Assembly (NCBI GenBank): GCA_009829735.1
Contig: CM020620.1
Span: 26,754,951-26,818,950, forward strand
Origin: Pyropia yezoensis
Lineage: Eukaryota; Rhodophyta; Bangiophyceae; Bangiales; Bangiaceae
DNA length: 64,000 nucleotides
Direction: 5' to 3'
Under the pieces are notes generated by a model. The model did no database searches. It had not been told where the DNA came from and saw nothing but the letters and a program-made list of their open reading frames with translations. Position 1 is the first letter of the stretch; each line of letters starts with the position of its first letter. This document shows positions 46,206 through 57,119 of the stretch, piece by piece. The translations under genes and the position numbers were made by a program.

Positions 46206-46545
46206 CGACAATAAGCATTCCAGGAAGATAGGTCTTTTCTCGCAACGTGCAAGCGCTGACTTCTAAAACACGCAGGACCCCCCTGTTCGTGGTGATAGGA
46301 ATTCCATGACGACAGGTCTGTTCTCGCAACGTGCAAGTGCTGACTACTAAAACACGCAGGACCCCCCTGTTCGTGGTGATAGGAATTCCATGACGACAGG
46401 TCTGTTCTCGCAACGTGCAAGCGCTGACTACTAAAACACGCAGGACCCCCCTGTTCGTGGTGATAGGAATTCCATGACGACAGGTCTGTTCTCGCAACGT
46501 GCAAGCGCTGACTATTAAAACACGCAGGACCCCCCTGCTGGTACG
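46206..46545. repeat. Four tandem copies of an 84-bp unit
   Basis: Unit boundaries (CTAAAACACGCAGGACCCCC) fall at 46263, 46347, 46431 and 46515. The first copy is partly diverged and the last truncated. The period is 28 codons and one minus-strand frame is open throughout with a 28-residue repeat containing GVLRVLVVSACTLREQTC. It lies directly downstream of the minus-strand gene at 46574, so it may be 3' UTR. Confidence 0.95.
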
Positions 46546-46573
46546 AGTAAACATACCAATACAAGCCCCATTA

Positions 46574-47572
46574 TCAAGCGTAGTCCCCTCCGTCCACGTC
46601 CTCGGCAGAATCGTGGTCCCCTCCGTCCTCATCCTCCACAGGGTCTTCCGAGTCAATTCGCCGCACCTCTGCCGCAATCGAATTGCGTACGTCCTCCACA
46701 CCACCGCGCTCCACGGGCGGGGGCGTGGCGCCACCGGGGTTTCTGGCATCATGTAACAGCTCCCGTGCACGCACATCTCGGGTCCACAGCTCGTTACACA
46801 TCCGAAGTACGTCCTTCAGCACTTCCGGCAAGCCACCGTGGACAGACACACCAACACCAACGCCGTGAGCACCGACGGGGGCTGGAGCCTGTAGGTATAC
46901 GTCTGCGGGTCCGCCAGCAGGGACAGTGCCGCCCCCAGATCCCGCGGGGTTGAGCCGCCGCGACATTTCTGACAGTGTGACGGTCTGCTGCAGGGTAAGT
47001 TCCTGCAGTTCCCGCACCTCCGCGTTCAAAAGACGAAGGATAGCCTGTCGCTTGCGGAGAGTGCGGTGCTTGCGCCGAAAGTTCTTCGGCCTCTTCCCAC
47101 CTTCCCCACCATTCCCATCATCACCGGCTGCAGACCCGCCCACCTCACGCGCACCGTCGGCCGTCACGCCGACAGGAGGAGCGGTGTCCTCGACGCCTGT
47201 AGCCATATGGCTGGCACCGGGGGCGACACCAACACCGGCCAGGCTACGACCACCCGTGCGGGTGCGCTTACCGCCTGTTAGTCCGGAGTGTGACGGGGTA
47301 CAGATACGACGCAAAGACGTGTGGATCATCACGTCCAGGCGGTGCCGCACGTCGTCCGTCAACACAAAGGTGCTTCCGGTGGGCGCACGTGGGGAGCTCG
47401 AGGCCCGTCGAAGAGATACAGTCCACGTCCGCCACTCATCAACGGCGATCTTGGCGGCGTTACACACCACGGGAACCGCGTGTAACGCGAGGTCGTCGGT
47501 CGGTAACGAAGAATTTTGGTCGCTTTGCTGCGAGGGGTCGCCCACAGTCACCGCGTTCCTGCTCCCGTCCAT
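46574..47572 (-). CDS. Unknown basic/leucine-zipper-like protein
   Basis: A 332-residue protein from an ATG just inside a C-rich leader. The middle has a very basic stretch, GKRPKNFRRKHRTLRKRQ, that runs directly into a Leu-rich helix, ILRLLNAEVRELQELTLQQT, giving a bZIP-like layout without the canonical bZIP signature Asn/Arg pattern. A Gly/Pro-rich linker follows. A second helical part includes EVLKDVLRMCNELWTRDVRA. The C-terminus is strongly acidic (EDPVEDEDGGDHDSAEDVDG). Nuclear DNA or RNA binding with dimerisation is plausible, but no family is recognised. It is transcribed toward, and its 3' end faces, the C2HC-finger ORF. Unlike several neighbours it has no visible lesion. Confidence 0.5.
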   Translation of the reverse strand: MDGSRNAVTVGDPSQQSDQNSSLPTDDLALHAVPVVCNAAKIAVDEWRTWTVSLRRASSSPRAPTGSTFVLTDDVRHRLDVMIHTSLRRICTPSHSGLTGGKRTRTGGRSLAGVGVAPGASHMATGVEDTAPPVGVTADGAREVGGSAAGDDGNGGEGGKRPKNFRRKHRTLRKRQAILRLLNAEVRELQELTLQQTVTLSEMSRRLNPAGSGGGTVPAGGPADVYLQAPAPVGAHGVGVGVSVHGGLPEVLKDVLRMCNELWTRDVRARELLHDARNPGGATPPPVERGGVEDVRNSIAAEVRRIDSEDPVEDEDGGDHDSAEDVDGGDYA

Positions 47573-48659
47573 GGTAAGCACCCCCCCCCCCCCGCCCCGC
47601 CCCCCCCTCCCCCCGCCGTCACGACAGTCGTGACAACCACCCCCTCACCCGCTCGTGACAGGTGCGTCGTCCCCAGCAATTCGACGGCAAAGAGGCAAAG
47701 ACGGCGCCGACCACGACCACGCGGGGAGTGTCAACGACGGCGAAGAGGCCAAGGCAAGGGCGGTGCCGCTCACGACCACGTAGGAAGCGTCGACGACGGC
47801 GAAGGAGACAACGCGGCGCCAAACACGGTCGTGTGGGGTGCATGCGCGGTACTGGCCAGAGCGGCGGCCGTGACAATGGTGGCGGGCGGAGGACGCGGGG
47901 TCACGGCCGAGTCCGTCACAAGTTGTTGTATTTTTCGTCGTTTTGGTGGGCGGCGACCGAAGGACCTCGACGTTGGGCCGGTAGTGGGGTGGGGTCCACT
48001 ATGGTCCGATGCCCAAAGAAGATACATCGAGCATTCTTTTCTCAGTCCTCCGAGAAGCTTCGGGCCACGGGCCTCGGCCAATCAGGTGCGCCTACAGATG
48101 CCCCGGTGGAATGGGCCCCGCATGAGCGTTGGCCTGTCCCTTTTGGGAACCCACTGCAAGCGCGCTCATTAACTGGGACTGCGGGAGGGGGCACGCTGGA
48201 TGGGGATGGCCACGGCACGGGGGGCGTGGCCGGCGCGACGGTCAGCGTCGAGGATGGTGGCCATCATCAGTAAAGTGCGCCACACCATTGAGGCCCCCAT
48301 CCAATGGAACCATTATGAGGCATGCTTGTATGGGATCCTTTGGTCCAATTACGAGGGGTGCCCTAATGGTGCCCTGACAGCGCGGTCCATTGGCACCGTT
48401 TTTTTTTTTTTAATTGGTCACGTTTTTCGGAACGGGCAGATGATTCATGGCCACGGACATTCTCTTTGATATGCTATCCAGCACACCCTCACCTACGGTG
48501 AGACTCCAGTCTCCAAGGTCCCTAACGCGGCCGCCTCACCGCTAGCAACATGTACGCGTTGCGAGAACCAGCCGGCTGCGCGGAGGTGGGGGCACCGTCG
48601 ACCAGCAAGCTACACGCGCGGCGCCTCCCTCCACGGGTCCAACCTCGCATCCACCGTCT

Positions 48660-49685
48660 CTAACGCCAGTCTTGCCATGCTGTGGTCCGTGCAGAGCCCT
48701 CCCCTCCATGCTTCCCTCCCCACTGCCGCATGCGCCCACAAAAACGCACTGCCGCAAACGGCGTGCCCGTCAGAAGTCGTTCCGCACCCGACCCTTGCCC
48801 CCCCCACTTACGTACTAGTCTCCATGCCCATCCACCACCCCGGGCGCTGTGCCTCTGCGGAGGTATCAATGGCATGACCACATCAGCGTCCGCCGTACCG
48901 ATAGGTGAACAAACATCCGTAGCCGCAAGCAGCGGCGGAGCGTGAGCGACAGATGGCGCAGACTCAAGGAACAACGATAGGGCAGCAGCGTTGGCAGCTG
49001 CTACAGCCGCCTTTCGTGCCACCCCCGTCGCCTCGGCCGCAGACGCCCCATCAATAAGGACCCACCCACCCATCCACACGGCCCCCACCGCGGCCGCCGC
49101 CAGAACCTCTCTTGTCCCCGCGCACCCCCCTTCTCCCTTCTCCCCACCACATCCCTTGCCTCAACGTCCTCGGCCATCTTCACCCCCTCGCCCTTCTCAC
49201 TTACCCCTCCGTTACAGCTTCCCTCCTCGTCCCCATCCTTGTCGTCGTCCCTGCCCGAGCCCTCCTCACTGTCCCACACTCCCTCGCCGTCCACGCCCCA
49301 CGCTCCTCGAGCCGACGAGCCGTGCGCCCCACGACCAAGTCGAAGTGCTTGCGGAGGGCTGGTGGCCGTTGTGCCCGCGCAGTTGGTGGACCCCCCTCTT
49401 CTTTTCCGTTAACGGCCCCTGTTTGCCCAGCTGGGAAAGCGCCGCGGATGGAGGAGATGGGAAGAAGGTGGTGGGGGCAGAGGCGGAAGTGTCGGTGAGA
49501 TTCGCGGTCATGCACCGAGCCGACCGCTCAGAAAGGGCGCGGAACGTCTGGCCGAGGGGAATCACGAGGGACTGCAAATGTACCAGTAAGTAGTAAATTT
49601 GAGTCCTGTCGGAGGACCCTTCGAATGGGTTCCGCGTCGCGTCGAGCACTGCCACGCGCGCCGCGGCGCGAGTCACTCCAGTCAC
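48660..49685 (-). pseudogene. Decayed or spliced minus-strand gene, unknown
   Basis: Protein-like sequence appears in three minus-strand frames in succession. First is RVAVLDATRNPFEGSSDRTQ and FRALSERSARCMTANLTD. Next is PPALRKHFDLVVGRTARRLE, then an acidic stretch with DSEEGSGRDDDKDGDEEG. Last comes the frame with GAVWMGGWVLIDGASAAEAT and APPLLAATDVCSP. Each frame change requires a shift or an intron; I found no convincing splice pairs. The family is unknown. A decayed gene is the simplest reading. The gap 47573-48660 holds a C-rich leader, an imperfect duplication of about 60 bp near 47700-47815 and no gene. Confidence 0.3.
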
Positions 49686-49988
49686 TCTGTCCCTCTCCCT
49701 GTCCTACGAGCTGCTGCGGCGCCCGTTGCCGTCGTCGGTTGCAACCACGGGTATCTGCGGCGGCTTGCCTGCCGCTCTGGTTGAGTGTCACCTCGTCGGC
49801 TCCATGTCCCCCCTGTGCCTTTCACCTGCCGTCATCCACTTTCACACCGCTGATGCGCCCACAGGCGTACAGCACCTTTCCACCGGACGCCCATCATTGT
49901 GGTTCCTCTTGTGAACTTGAGGTGTTCGTCGCTGTCGTCGGTGCCGCTGCTGCAGTCGGCTACTTGCACCTGTGTGGGGAGCGCCTCT

Positions 49989-51120
49989 TGTGCCTGTTCT
50001 GGAACTACGTTTACAACCGGAAAGGCTGTTGAGCACCACCGTGTCAAGTGCGTGACCATTGGTATCTCGCGTGATGCTGGGCGGACTGCTTCTGTCACGA
50101 GCTCGATCAGCACCCCCAGTCGTTCCGTCATGTGGAGATGAGGCGGGTCGCTCGCCGGAGGTCGAGCCGGGTGGCGTGCCTGTCGTCCGACGTGCGAATG
50201 GCGAAGTGGATGCGAGCCGTGTGAGACTTGCTGAGGAGGGTGGCGCGGATGTCATCCACGCCGGCGGCGACAACCACGGCGCACCTGGCCCATCCACCCC
50301 TGGCGAGTTTTCTGGGGCTATTCGCCACGTGCATACCATCTTGGCCGCGTTTGGTGCGCGCTTGGGCCTTGTGGAAAGCAGATTCTCGCTCGCTGCGTCT
50401 TCGTTGTCGGGTCTGGGCGCTCTCCAAGCGGCCGTAGCTCAAGATCCCCACCCTATGGGACGTGGTCTTGCGGCATGTGCTCGAGCTGTGCTGATGGAGA
50501 AGCTGTAAGTCTGCCCGCCGAAGCGACGGGCGAGCTCCGGGATTGAGAGGCAGGCACAGAGCGCCGTGCGGGTGGAGGTCGTGTGCTCCCTGGCTGCTGT
50601 GGAGGAGCTCGTTGACGTCAACAAGATGGTCTCCTATCCAGCGCGACATCGGCTGCCCGGCAGGCAGAGCATAAAAGTGGTGGTCAAGAGCTCTCGGGCG
50701 CTCGCAGAGGCGTTGCGGATGACACCAAGCATGCAAGCGGAGGTGCTGGTGCGCTCATTTCGCAGGGGGGAAGAATCAAGGCTGCTGCTTGAGCAGCACA
50801 AGACCGAGACTGAACAGGTCATGTACATCCTGGAGCGTTGGCGTGCCACTGGGGAGGTCAGGGTCGCTACGCGAGAGAGTGACCTGTACGATGGGCGGCA
50901 GAGGCGTTTTTTTTCCGCCCTTGAGGTCAAGGTCCTGAAGAAGGACGACCTGCTGGGAATCCCAAGCGAGTACCCGTCCACCATGACATGGACAGAGAGA
51001 CGGCATGGAGTGGCGAGCACTGTCGGGGGTCACCAGATGGCCGCGGGGAAGATGGTGCTCTCTGTTTCAGTGTCTGTCGTGCAGGGGAGAGCTGCAGACT
51101 TGGCTGCTCATCTGTCCTAG
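49989..51120 (+). pseudogene. Interrupted ORF, unknown, with a finger-like segment upstream
   Basis: One plus frame (ATG at 50074) runs to a TAA at 50506. The same frame resumes and stays open to 51120, including VEVVCSLAAVEELVDVNKMV and QHKTETEQVMYILERWRATG. The pieces read as one coiled, charged protein of about 345 residues. The TAA lies inside GCT-GTAAGT, and a 45-nt GT-AG intron (50505-50549) would restore the frame, which is short but possible. Just upstream, in another frame (49989-50051), CACSGTTFTTGKAVEHHRVK followed by C resembles the finger of the 44550 gene in spacing. Function is unknown. The alternatives are a nonsense allele or a spliced gene. Confidence 0.35.
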
Positions 51121-51257
51121 TAGATTGTGCACGCTGCTTAGAACGTTGCCCGTACCGCGCGGTGCGATAAGGACACTCGTGACGGTCAGGGTCGATTGCA
51201 TGGCCTTATACGTGCGGCTCGCGCGCGCGTTCAAACAGGGGCTCGAGGCCTCCCCCA

Positions 51258-51800
51258 AACGCTCTCTCTTTGTCTGTCTGTAGTGCGGAAGGACGCCATA
51301 GCATCCGACTGCTGCGTCTGCGTGACACCTCCCGATAGGGGAGCCGTCGTCCGTGCGCACCATATAGAGTGCGGGTGTGAGCGCAGTGCGTAATGATGCG
51401 CGCGTGCCCACGTCCCCACGCTTTCTCTTTCTCCGTCTGCCGTATATAAGAGCGCCGTCATGTCCGGCTGCTGCGGCTGCGTTACAACTGCCTATGGGTG
51501 GGCCGCCATTCGTACGCAGCATGTGGAGCGTGGTTGGCAGCGCAGTGCGTAGGCTGTCGGTATCTGAGTCGGGCGCAGCCGCCGCAGCCCACGCTTACGG
51601 CAGCTGCGTTGGTGAGACGCTGCGGTCCGCGACGTGGGGGGACTGCGGTACGCGGCGTGGGGGGGCGTCGTCCGTATGTGCCGTATGGAGCGTGGTTGGC
51701 AGCGCACTGCGTAGGCAGTCGCTACCTGAGTCGGGCGCAGCCGACACCGCCCCCATACCAGGCAGTTGCATTGGCGCTGCGGTACGCGGCGTGGGGGGGC
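51258..51800 (+). repeat. Degenerate tandem duplication, period about 160 bp
   Basis: Blocks such as CTTTCTCTTT-CCGTCTG and GAGCGTGGTTGGCAGCGCA-TGCGTAG recur with spacing near 160 bp (for example 51527 and 51688), first as diverged and then as close copies. A TATATAAG at 51443-51450 lies in one copy just before an ATG. Successive copies each encode a short peptide ending like ERGWQRSA or ERSA before a stop. Confidence 0.65.
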
Positions 51801-54077
51801 CGTCCCACGTCGGTGGGGCGGCTGGTGTCTGGGAACCCAGAGATCTGGAAGACTATTTTATGTACCTGGAATCCACCTGGCGGCCGATGGTATATTCTAA
51901 TCTCGTGGCGAGACTTTCTTACCGCGCTGTGTTGTCAGCAACGCTTTGCCGAGGCGCTGCGTGACGCCGCACCAACCACGGCGTGGACGTGCCCCCCCCC
52001 CCGCAACCTCCTGCCACGAAGAGACTTGCACTCATTGCCCCTCAAAACGGCCCGCAGGACGCGGGCGGTGCGGCGCCCCTGCTCAGCAGGCCGTGGCTTG
52101 GTCTTTGACGGAAAACATTCTGCGAGGGGGGTCGCTCTCGGAACTCCCTGACGGGCCCCCTCTCAGACTGTTCATTGAGCCTACCCCTGTGAAGGGTCAC
52201 TAAACCCACCTCTCAATGACACCAAAATGACTCATTTACGGGACCCACCATCCGCCCATTGGAAGCTCAATACGTGATTAGACCTCTGATCGACCCCTCA
52301 ATGGGCGCGCGAACGTTTAGTGATGATGGGCGCGGCGGTAGCAGCGACGGTGGCGACGGCCGCGGTGGCGGTGGCGGTGGCGGCGGCGACGCCTCACCGG
52401 CAGCGGCGGCGGCGGCGGCGTCGGCGACGGCGGCGGCGTTGGTGTCAACGGTTTCGCGACGAGGACCGCCACGGCGACGAGCACGACAAGGACGGTCACG
52501 ACGACTGGAGGGGGGGGGGGGGGGGCGACGGCGGCGGCGACGGTGGCGGCGGCGGCGACTGCAATGTTGCCGGTGTCGCCGGCTGCTGTAGCAGACAGCC
52601 CGGCGGCCGAGGGGGGTTGTGGCGGCCACCCCGGCTGCCGTGGTGGCCGTTTTGTAGGCCGCTGCGGCTGACACGGTGGCGGTGGTGCCCGTGACGGCGC
52701 CGGTGGCGTCGGCGCTACCGACACGGTGGCGGCGGAGCCCGCGACGGCGCCGGTGGCGTCGGCGCTACCGCATCGTCTGCGGAAGCGGCGACCGTCCTGA
52801 CCGTGGCCGAGAGGACGGCCACGACGGACACCAGGGCGGCCGCGACAGCAGGCAGGCCCCACGCCGCTGCAGTTACGAGGATTTTGAAGGGGGCGGTGCC
52901 AGCAGCGGTTTTTTTGGAGGGGGGCAGCGGGGCGCAGGCGGCCGCGTCGACGTTTTGGTGGGGAGGGGAGGGGGGGGTGGCCCACAGGCAGCTGTGACTA
53001 CGTTTGTCGAAGAGGCCAGGAGCGGTGCCGGTGTTGAGGGTAGGAGGGGGAAGGGGGGCAGGCGTCCTCGGGAACTGTGTACAGGGAGGGGGTGGGGGGA
53101 CGATAGTGACGCTGTCCGCGTTGTGGGGGCCAGTGGGTGGGGACTGCGGGGTTGGTGTTTGGGCTGCGGGGTGTCGTGGAGGCGGTGGTGTATCGGGGCG
53201 CGGCGAGAGAGAGAATTTCAAGGGGTGGTGCTTGCCTCTATTGGTGAGGAGGGCATTTGTGGCGATGACGGGAGGGTTGATGTATGGATGGGGGAGCGGG
53301 GGGATCGTTTTTCTTTGTGAGATGCAGACGGTTGGGGTAAAGTCACTGTTACACCTGGAGTGGAGTGGGCGGCGGCGACTGTAGCGGCGGGGTGGTGATA
53401 GCGCCACGAGCGCTGGTACTTGTGCCTGGGCCGGGGTCCCTGTATCAGTTGCGGGCGCAGGGGGGCGGGCACCGCGGCTCCGACGGGCATGAGGTAAATG
53501 TGCGGCAGGGTGTGGTACTTCTGTATGAACGGGAGCGGCAGTGATGTGGTGGTGGAATGACGCACGGCTATGTGAAGACCGAATATTGAGGGGCCTCGCG
53601 AGGGGGCGGTCAGCCCAAGAGGCAAAAAAGCAGCAAGGCACTTTGTGCACTTGCGTCTTTTCTCACACGAACCACACCCCTACCCCCTCACACCCCACAC
53701 ACGCGGGACGCTTCGTCCCTTGTTCCATGGGGCCGGACACTGTTGGCGCCTGCGAAGAACCCACTCAGTCTGTAAAGCGACAGCCGTCGCGTCTTACGAC
53801 CCACGACTGTTTGTTTTTGCCCACCAGCTGCCCATTGCTTGGCCATGGGCCCACGTCCCCGCGCCGCGCCCGGTCGTCTTCAAACCACCCCGCGAAGCGA
53901 CTGTTCCCATGTCGTCAGTGCGACAGCGCTCGGTCTCCTGCTTGGTCTCCTACTCGGTCTCCTGATGGCAGGGTCGACACGGACCAATCCTGTCTTTCTT
54001 ACAAAACGCACACCCCCTACAATGGTCGTTGTGGCAGGCAACCGCTCCAGGCAGTGCAACAGTCCAACGGGGCCCTA
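51801..54077. other. No gene seen; triplet-rich DNA
   Basis: From 52320 to 52850 the DNA is CGG/GGC-type triplet repeats open in most frames. From 52850 to 54077 there are short overlapping frames on both strands without a recognisable domain. A 12-bp repeat of the CGGTCTCCTGCT kind occurs three times near 53931. Confidence 0.5.
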
Positions 54078-54999
54078 CTACACACGACGAAGTTTGCGGG
54101 GCTGACCGGAAGGGCGTGCATGCTTATCGCCGTCCACCCCGCGCACGCCCCGGGCCGCGACCGCCGCTATTTCCTCCTCACTCTCGTCAGAGGAGTCGGG
54201 ACCGCGCATTCGCAACGCGGCAAGGTGCGACGTGGCCTCGACCAGACGAGCCTGTGCCCGCTTTACCTCCCGGGCGGTCGCCTCGGCCTGCGTACTAGCC
54301 CCTGTGGCGGCACTGCTGGTCTCGGCAACGGTGCGCGCCGCCTCGGAGGCTGCCCGACTGGACGCCTCGGCATGTTCTCTGGTCGCCTCGTGTCGGTCTA
54401 CCGCCGCTGCGAAGGTGGGTTGCGCGTCCCGTAGCTCCTCCTCTGCCCCAGACAGGGCCGCTGACGCGATACGTAGCTCCTCGGCCGTCCTTTGTGTCCG
54501 CTCCTCTGCTTCAACGACGGCTCTGTCACATGCCGTTACGCTCGCTTCCGCCTCGGTTAAGGCCGTCCACGCTACTTGTACATTGTCCGTACAGCGCTTT
54601 GCCTCGGCCTCTGCTTTGGAGACTGTCCGAAGAGCCGCAAGATGTGCATCCGCAGCTTTGGCGAGCTCGCCGAAGGCATCCCGCAAGCGTTACAGGTCCG
54701 CCGTACGTTCTGTGGCGACCTTGACCGTCTGGTCCGTGGCTTCCACAGCCAGTCGAGCCTTTGCGACGCGATCGGTGGTGCAGTAGGGCGTACAGGCGGC
54801 TCTGGGAAAGGTCACAAGCAGCGGAATTGTCGTCGGGGTCGATACACCATGGCCTCGGGGCTGGAAGTGATGAGGGGGTCGGGACAGCCTTGCTGCCATC
54901 TGCCGATAATGTGCGGATGAAAATGACAGCATGGTGCCGCCCAGGATCCACCGCAATGTCATCAGGGAGACCAGGCGACAGCCCGCTCATGTCGGGCAT
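54078..54999 (-). pseudogene. Coiled-coil protein gene with frameshift and stop
   Basis: The ATG at 54999 starts a plausible N-terminus, MPDMSGLSPGLPDDIAVD, with a strand-like HHAVIFIRTLSADG. Near 54783 the coding signal moves to another frame, RVAKARLAVEATDQTVKVAT. It then meets an in-frame TAA at 54690-54692 and continues in the same frame as a long Ala/Glu coiled coil (for example LRDAFGELAKAADAHLAALR and EEELRDAQPTFAAAVDRHEA), ending in an acidic DSSDESEEE tail. Two independent lesions make a pseudogene likely. No specific family is recognised. Satellite array B lies immediately upstream of its start. Confidence 0.5.
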
Positions 55000-55132
55000 A
55001 GGGCGGCAGAGGGGGGGGGGCGAGGGGGGCGTGGGGGAGTGTCCCCGCGCGCAGGGCAGGGGGCTGTTGCACGTGCCGAAGACGGGCGGTTGCTGCCGAC
55101 GGGCGGCTACTGGGGACAGCGACGCGGTGTGA

Positions 55133-56290
55133 GTAGGCCACCCTCGAATCCCAACCCCGTGCGGATGGCCTGTAGGGCCCCCCCCAATTCCCGTGAAGGT
55201 GGCCTGTCGGCCCGCCCCCGAATCCCGTGTATGTGGCCTGTCGCCCCCCCCCCAAATCCCGTGTGTGTGACCTGTCGCCGCCCCCCGAATCCCGTGTTTG
55301 TGGCCTGTCAGCCCCCCTCAATCCCAACCCTGTGCAGGTGGCTTGTAGGCCCCCCCCGAATCCCGTGTTTGTGGCCTGTCGGCCCCCCCTTAAATCCCGT
55401 GTATGTGGCCTGTCGGCCCCCCTCAATCCCAACCCTGTACAGGTGGCCTGTAGGTCCCGCCCGAATACCATGTATGTGGCCAGTCGGCCCCCTATATCCC
55501 CACCCTGTGCAGGTGGCCTGTCGGCCCCCCCTTATATCCCGTGTATGTGGCCTGTCGGCCCCCCTCAATCCCAACCCTGTGCAGGTGGCCTGTAGACCCC
55601 CCCCGAATACCGTGTTTGTGTCCTGTCGGCCCCCTCAATCCCCACCCCGTGCAGGTGGCCTGTCTCCCCCCCCCAAATCCCGTGTTTGTGACCTGTAGGC
55701 CCCCCCCAAATCCCGTGTATGCGGCCTGTCGGCCCCCCCCCCATTCCCGAATCCCGTGTTTGTGGCCTGTCCTCCCCCTCAATCCCAACCCCGTGTAGGT
55801 CGCCTGTGGGCCACACTCAATTCCAACCCCGTGCAGGTGGCCTGTAGGCCCCCCCCGAATCCCGTGTATGTGGCCTGTCGGCGGCCCCCCGAGTCCCAAC
55901 CCGTGCCGGTGGCCTGTCACCCCCCCCCCCCCAATCCCGTAAAGGTGGCCTGTCGCCCCCCCCCGAATCCCGTGTATGTGGCCTGTCGGCCCCCCTCAAT
56001 CCCATCCCCGTGCAGGTGGCCTGTCGCCCCCCCTCGAATCCCGTGTATGTGGCCTGTCGGCCGCCCCCCGAATCCCAACCCGTGCCAGTGGCCTGTCACC
56101 CCCCCGCCAAATCCCGTGAAGGTGGCCTGTCGGCCCCCCCACACCCCCCCCCAAATCCCGTGTATGTGGCCTGTCGGCCACTCACAAAACCAACCCCGTG
56201 CAGATGGCATGTAGGGCCCCCCCCGAGTCCCGTGTATGTGGCCTGTCGGCCCCCCTCAATTCCAATCCCGTGCAGGTGGTCTGTAGGCAC
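55133..56290 (-). repeat. Satellite array B, reverse complement of array A
   Basis: About 30 diverged monomers in which GTGGCCTGTCGGCCCCCC or GTGGCCTGTAGGCCCCCC alternates with CAATCCCAACCCCGTGCAG (about 38 bp) and GAATCCCGTGTAT (about 33 bp). The two monomer types are the same as in array A but in opposite orientation, and the array is longer (about 1.16 kb against 0.8 kb). Confidence 0.93.
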
Positions 56291-56430
56291 AATCTGGGGT
56301 TGTTGGCTGGTACACCCCAATCGGCGTCCGCTCGTGTAAATGTGGTGCCGTGTGCACGCATGCGTGCTGGCTGTGTGACGCACGCTGCCGACGACGCACC
56401 ACACCCGCGTCCCACCCTACCGCCTTTGCG

Positions 56431-57075
56431 GGTGGATCGACCGTGTCTGCGTGCGGGAGGGAGGTGGCGGGCGGGTGCGGGTGCGGGGGGGTACGGGGAG
56501 GAGGGAGTGGTCGGGGGCGCGTGGGGTGGTGGAGAAGACGAGGAAGTTTGGCTGTCAACCGGTGCACGTCTTCCCCGCAGGGGGGGGGCCGTTGCGACAC
56601 CTGGTGCCCCCCGTGTGCTTCCCCCCCCCCCCCACCCGCTGCTGCCCAATTCCTTGCTTCCCTGCCCTCCCGCTCCTCCAGTCCGCCCCCCCACCCCTCC
56701 TCCCCCTTTAGCCGGCTTTCCTGTAGCGGCGGATCGGTGGATCGACCGTGTCTGGGCGACGGTAACGGATCGGATCGCGACGCTGTGCTGTGGTGGGGAA
56801 GAGGACGTGCAGGAGGGAGGTCGCGGGCGGTGGCGGGCGGGTGCGGGTGCGGGGGGGTACGGGGAGGAGGGAGTGGTCGGGGGCGCGTTGGGTGGGGGAG
56901 AAGTCGACGGGGTTTGGCTGTCAACCGGTGCACGTCTTCCCCGCAGGGGGGGGGCCGTTGCGACACCTGGTGCCCCCCGTGTGCTTCCCCCCCCCCCCCA
57001 CCCGCTGCTGCCCACTTCCTTGTTTCCCTTCCCTCCCGCTCCTCCAGTCCGCCCCCCTCCTTTCATCCTCTTCCC
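56431..57075 (+). repeat. Upstream unit copies U2 and U3 in tandem
   Basis: GGTGGATCGACCGTGTCTG occurs at 56431 and 56736, a 305-bp period. Both copies contain the GGGCGGGTGCGGGTGCGGGG block, GGCTGTCAACCGGTGCACGT and GGCCGTTGCGACACCTGG followed by a pyrimidine tract. U3 retains the GGCGACGG segment also seen in U1, while U2 lacks it. The pair abuts array B and precedes the start codon at 57120 by about 45 bp. Confidence 0.88.
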
Positions 57076-57119
57076 CGTCGGTCCCGTCGGTGACCTGGTT
57101 GTGACCGCCCGACTGCTTG

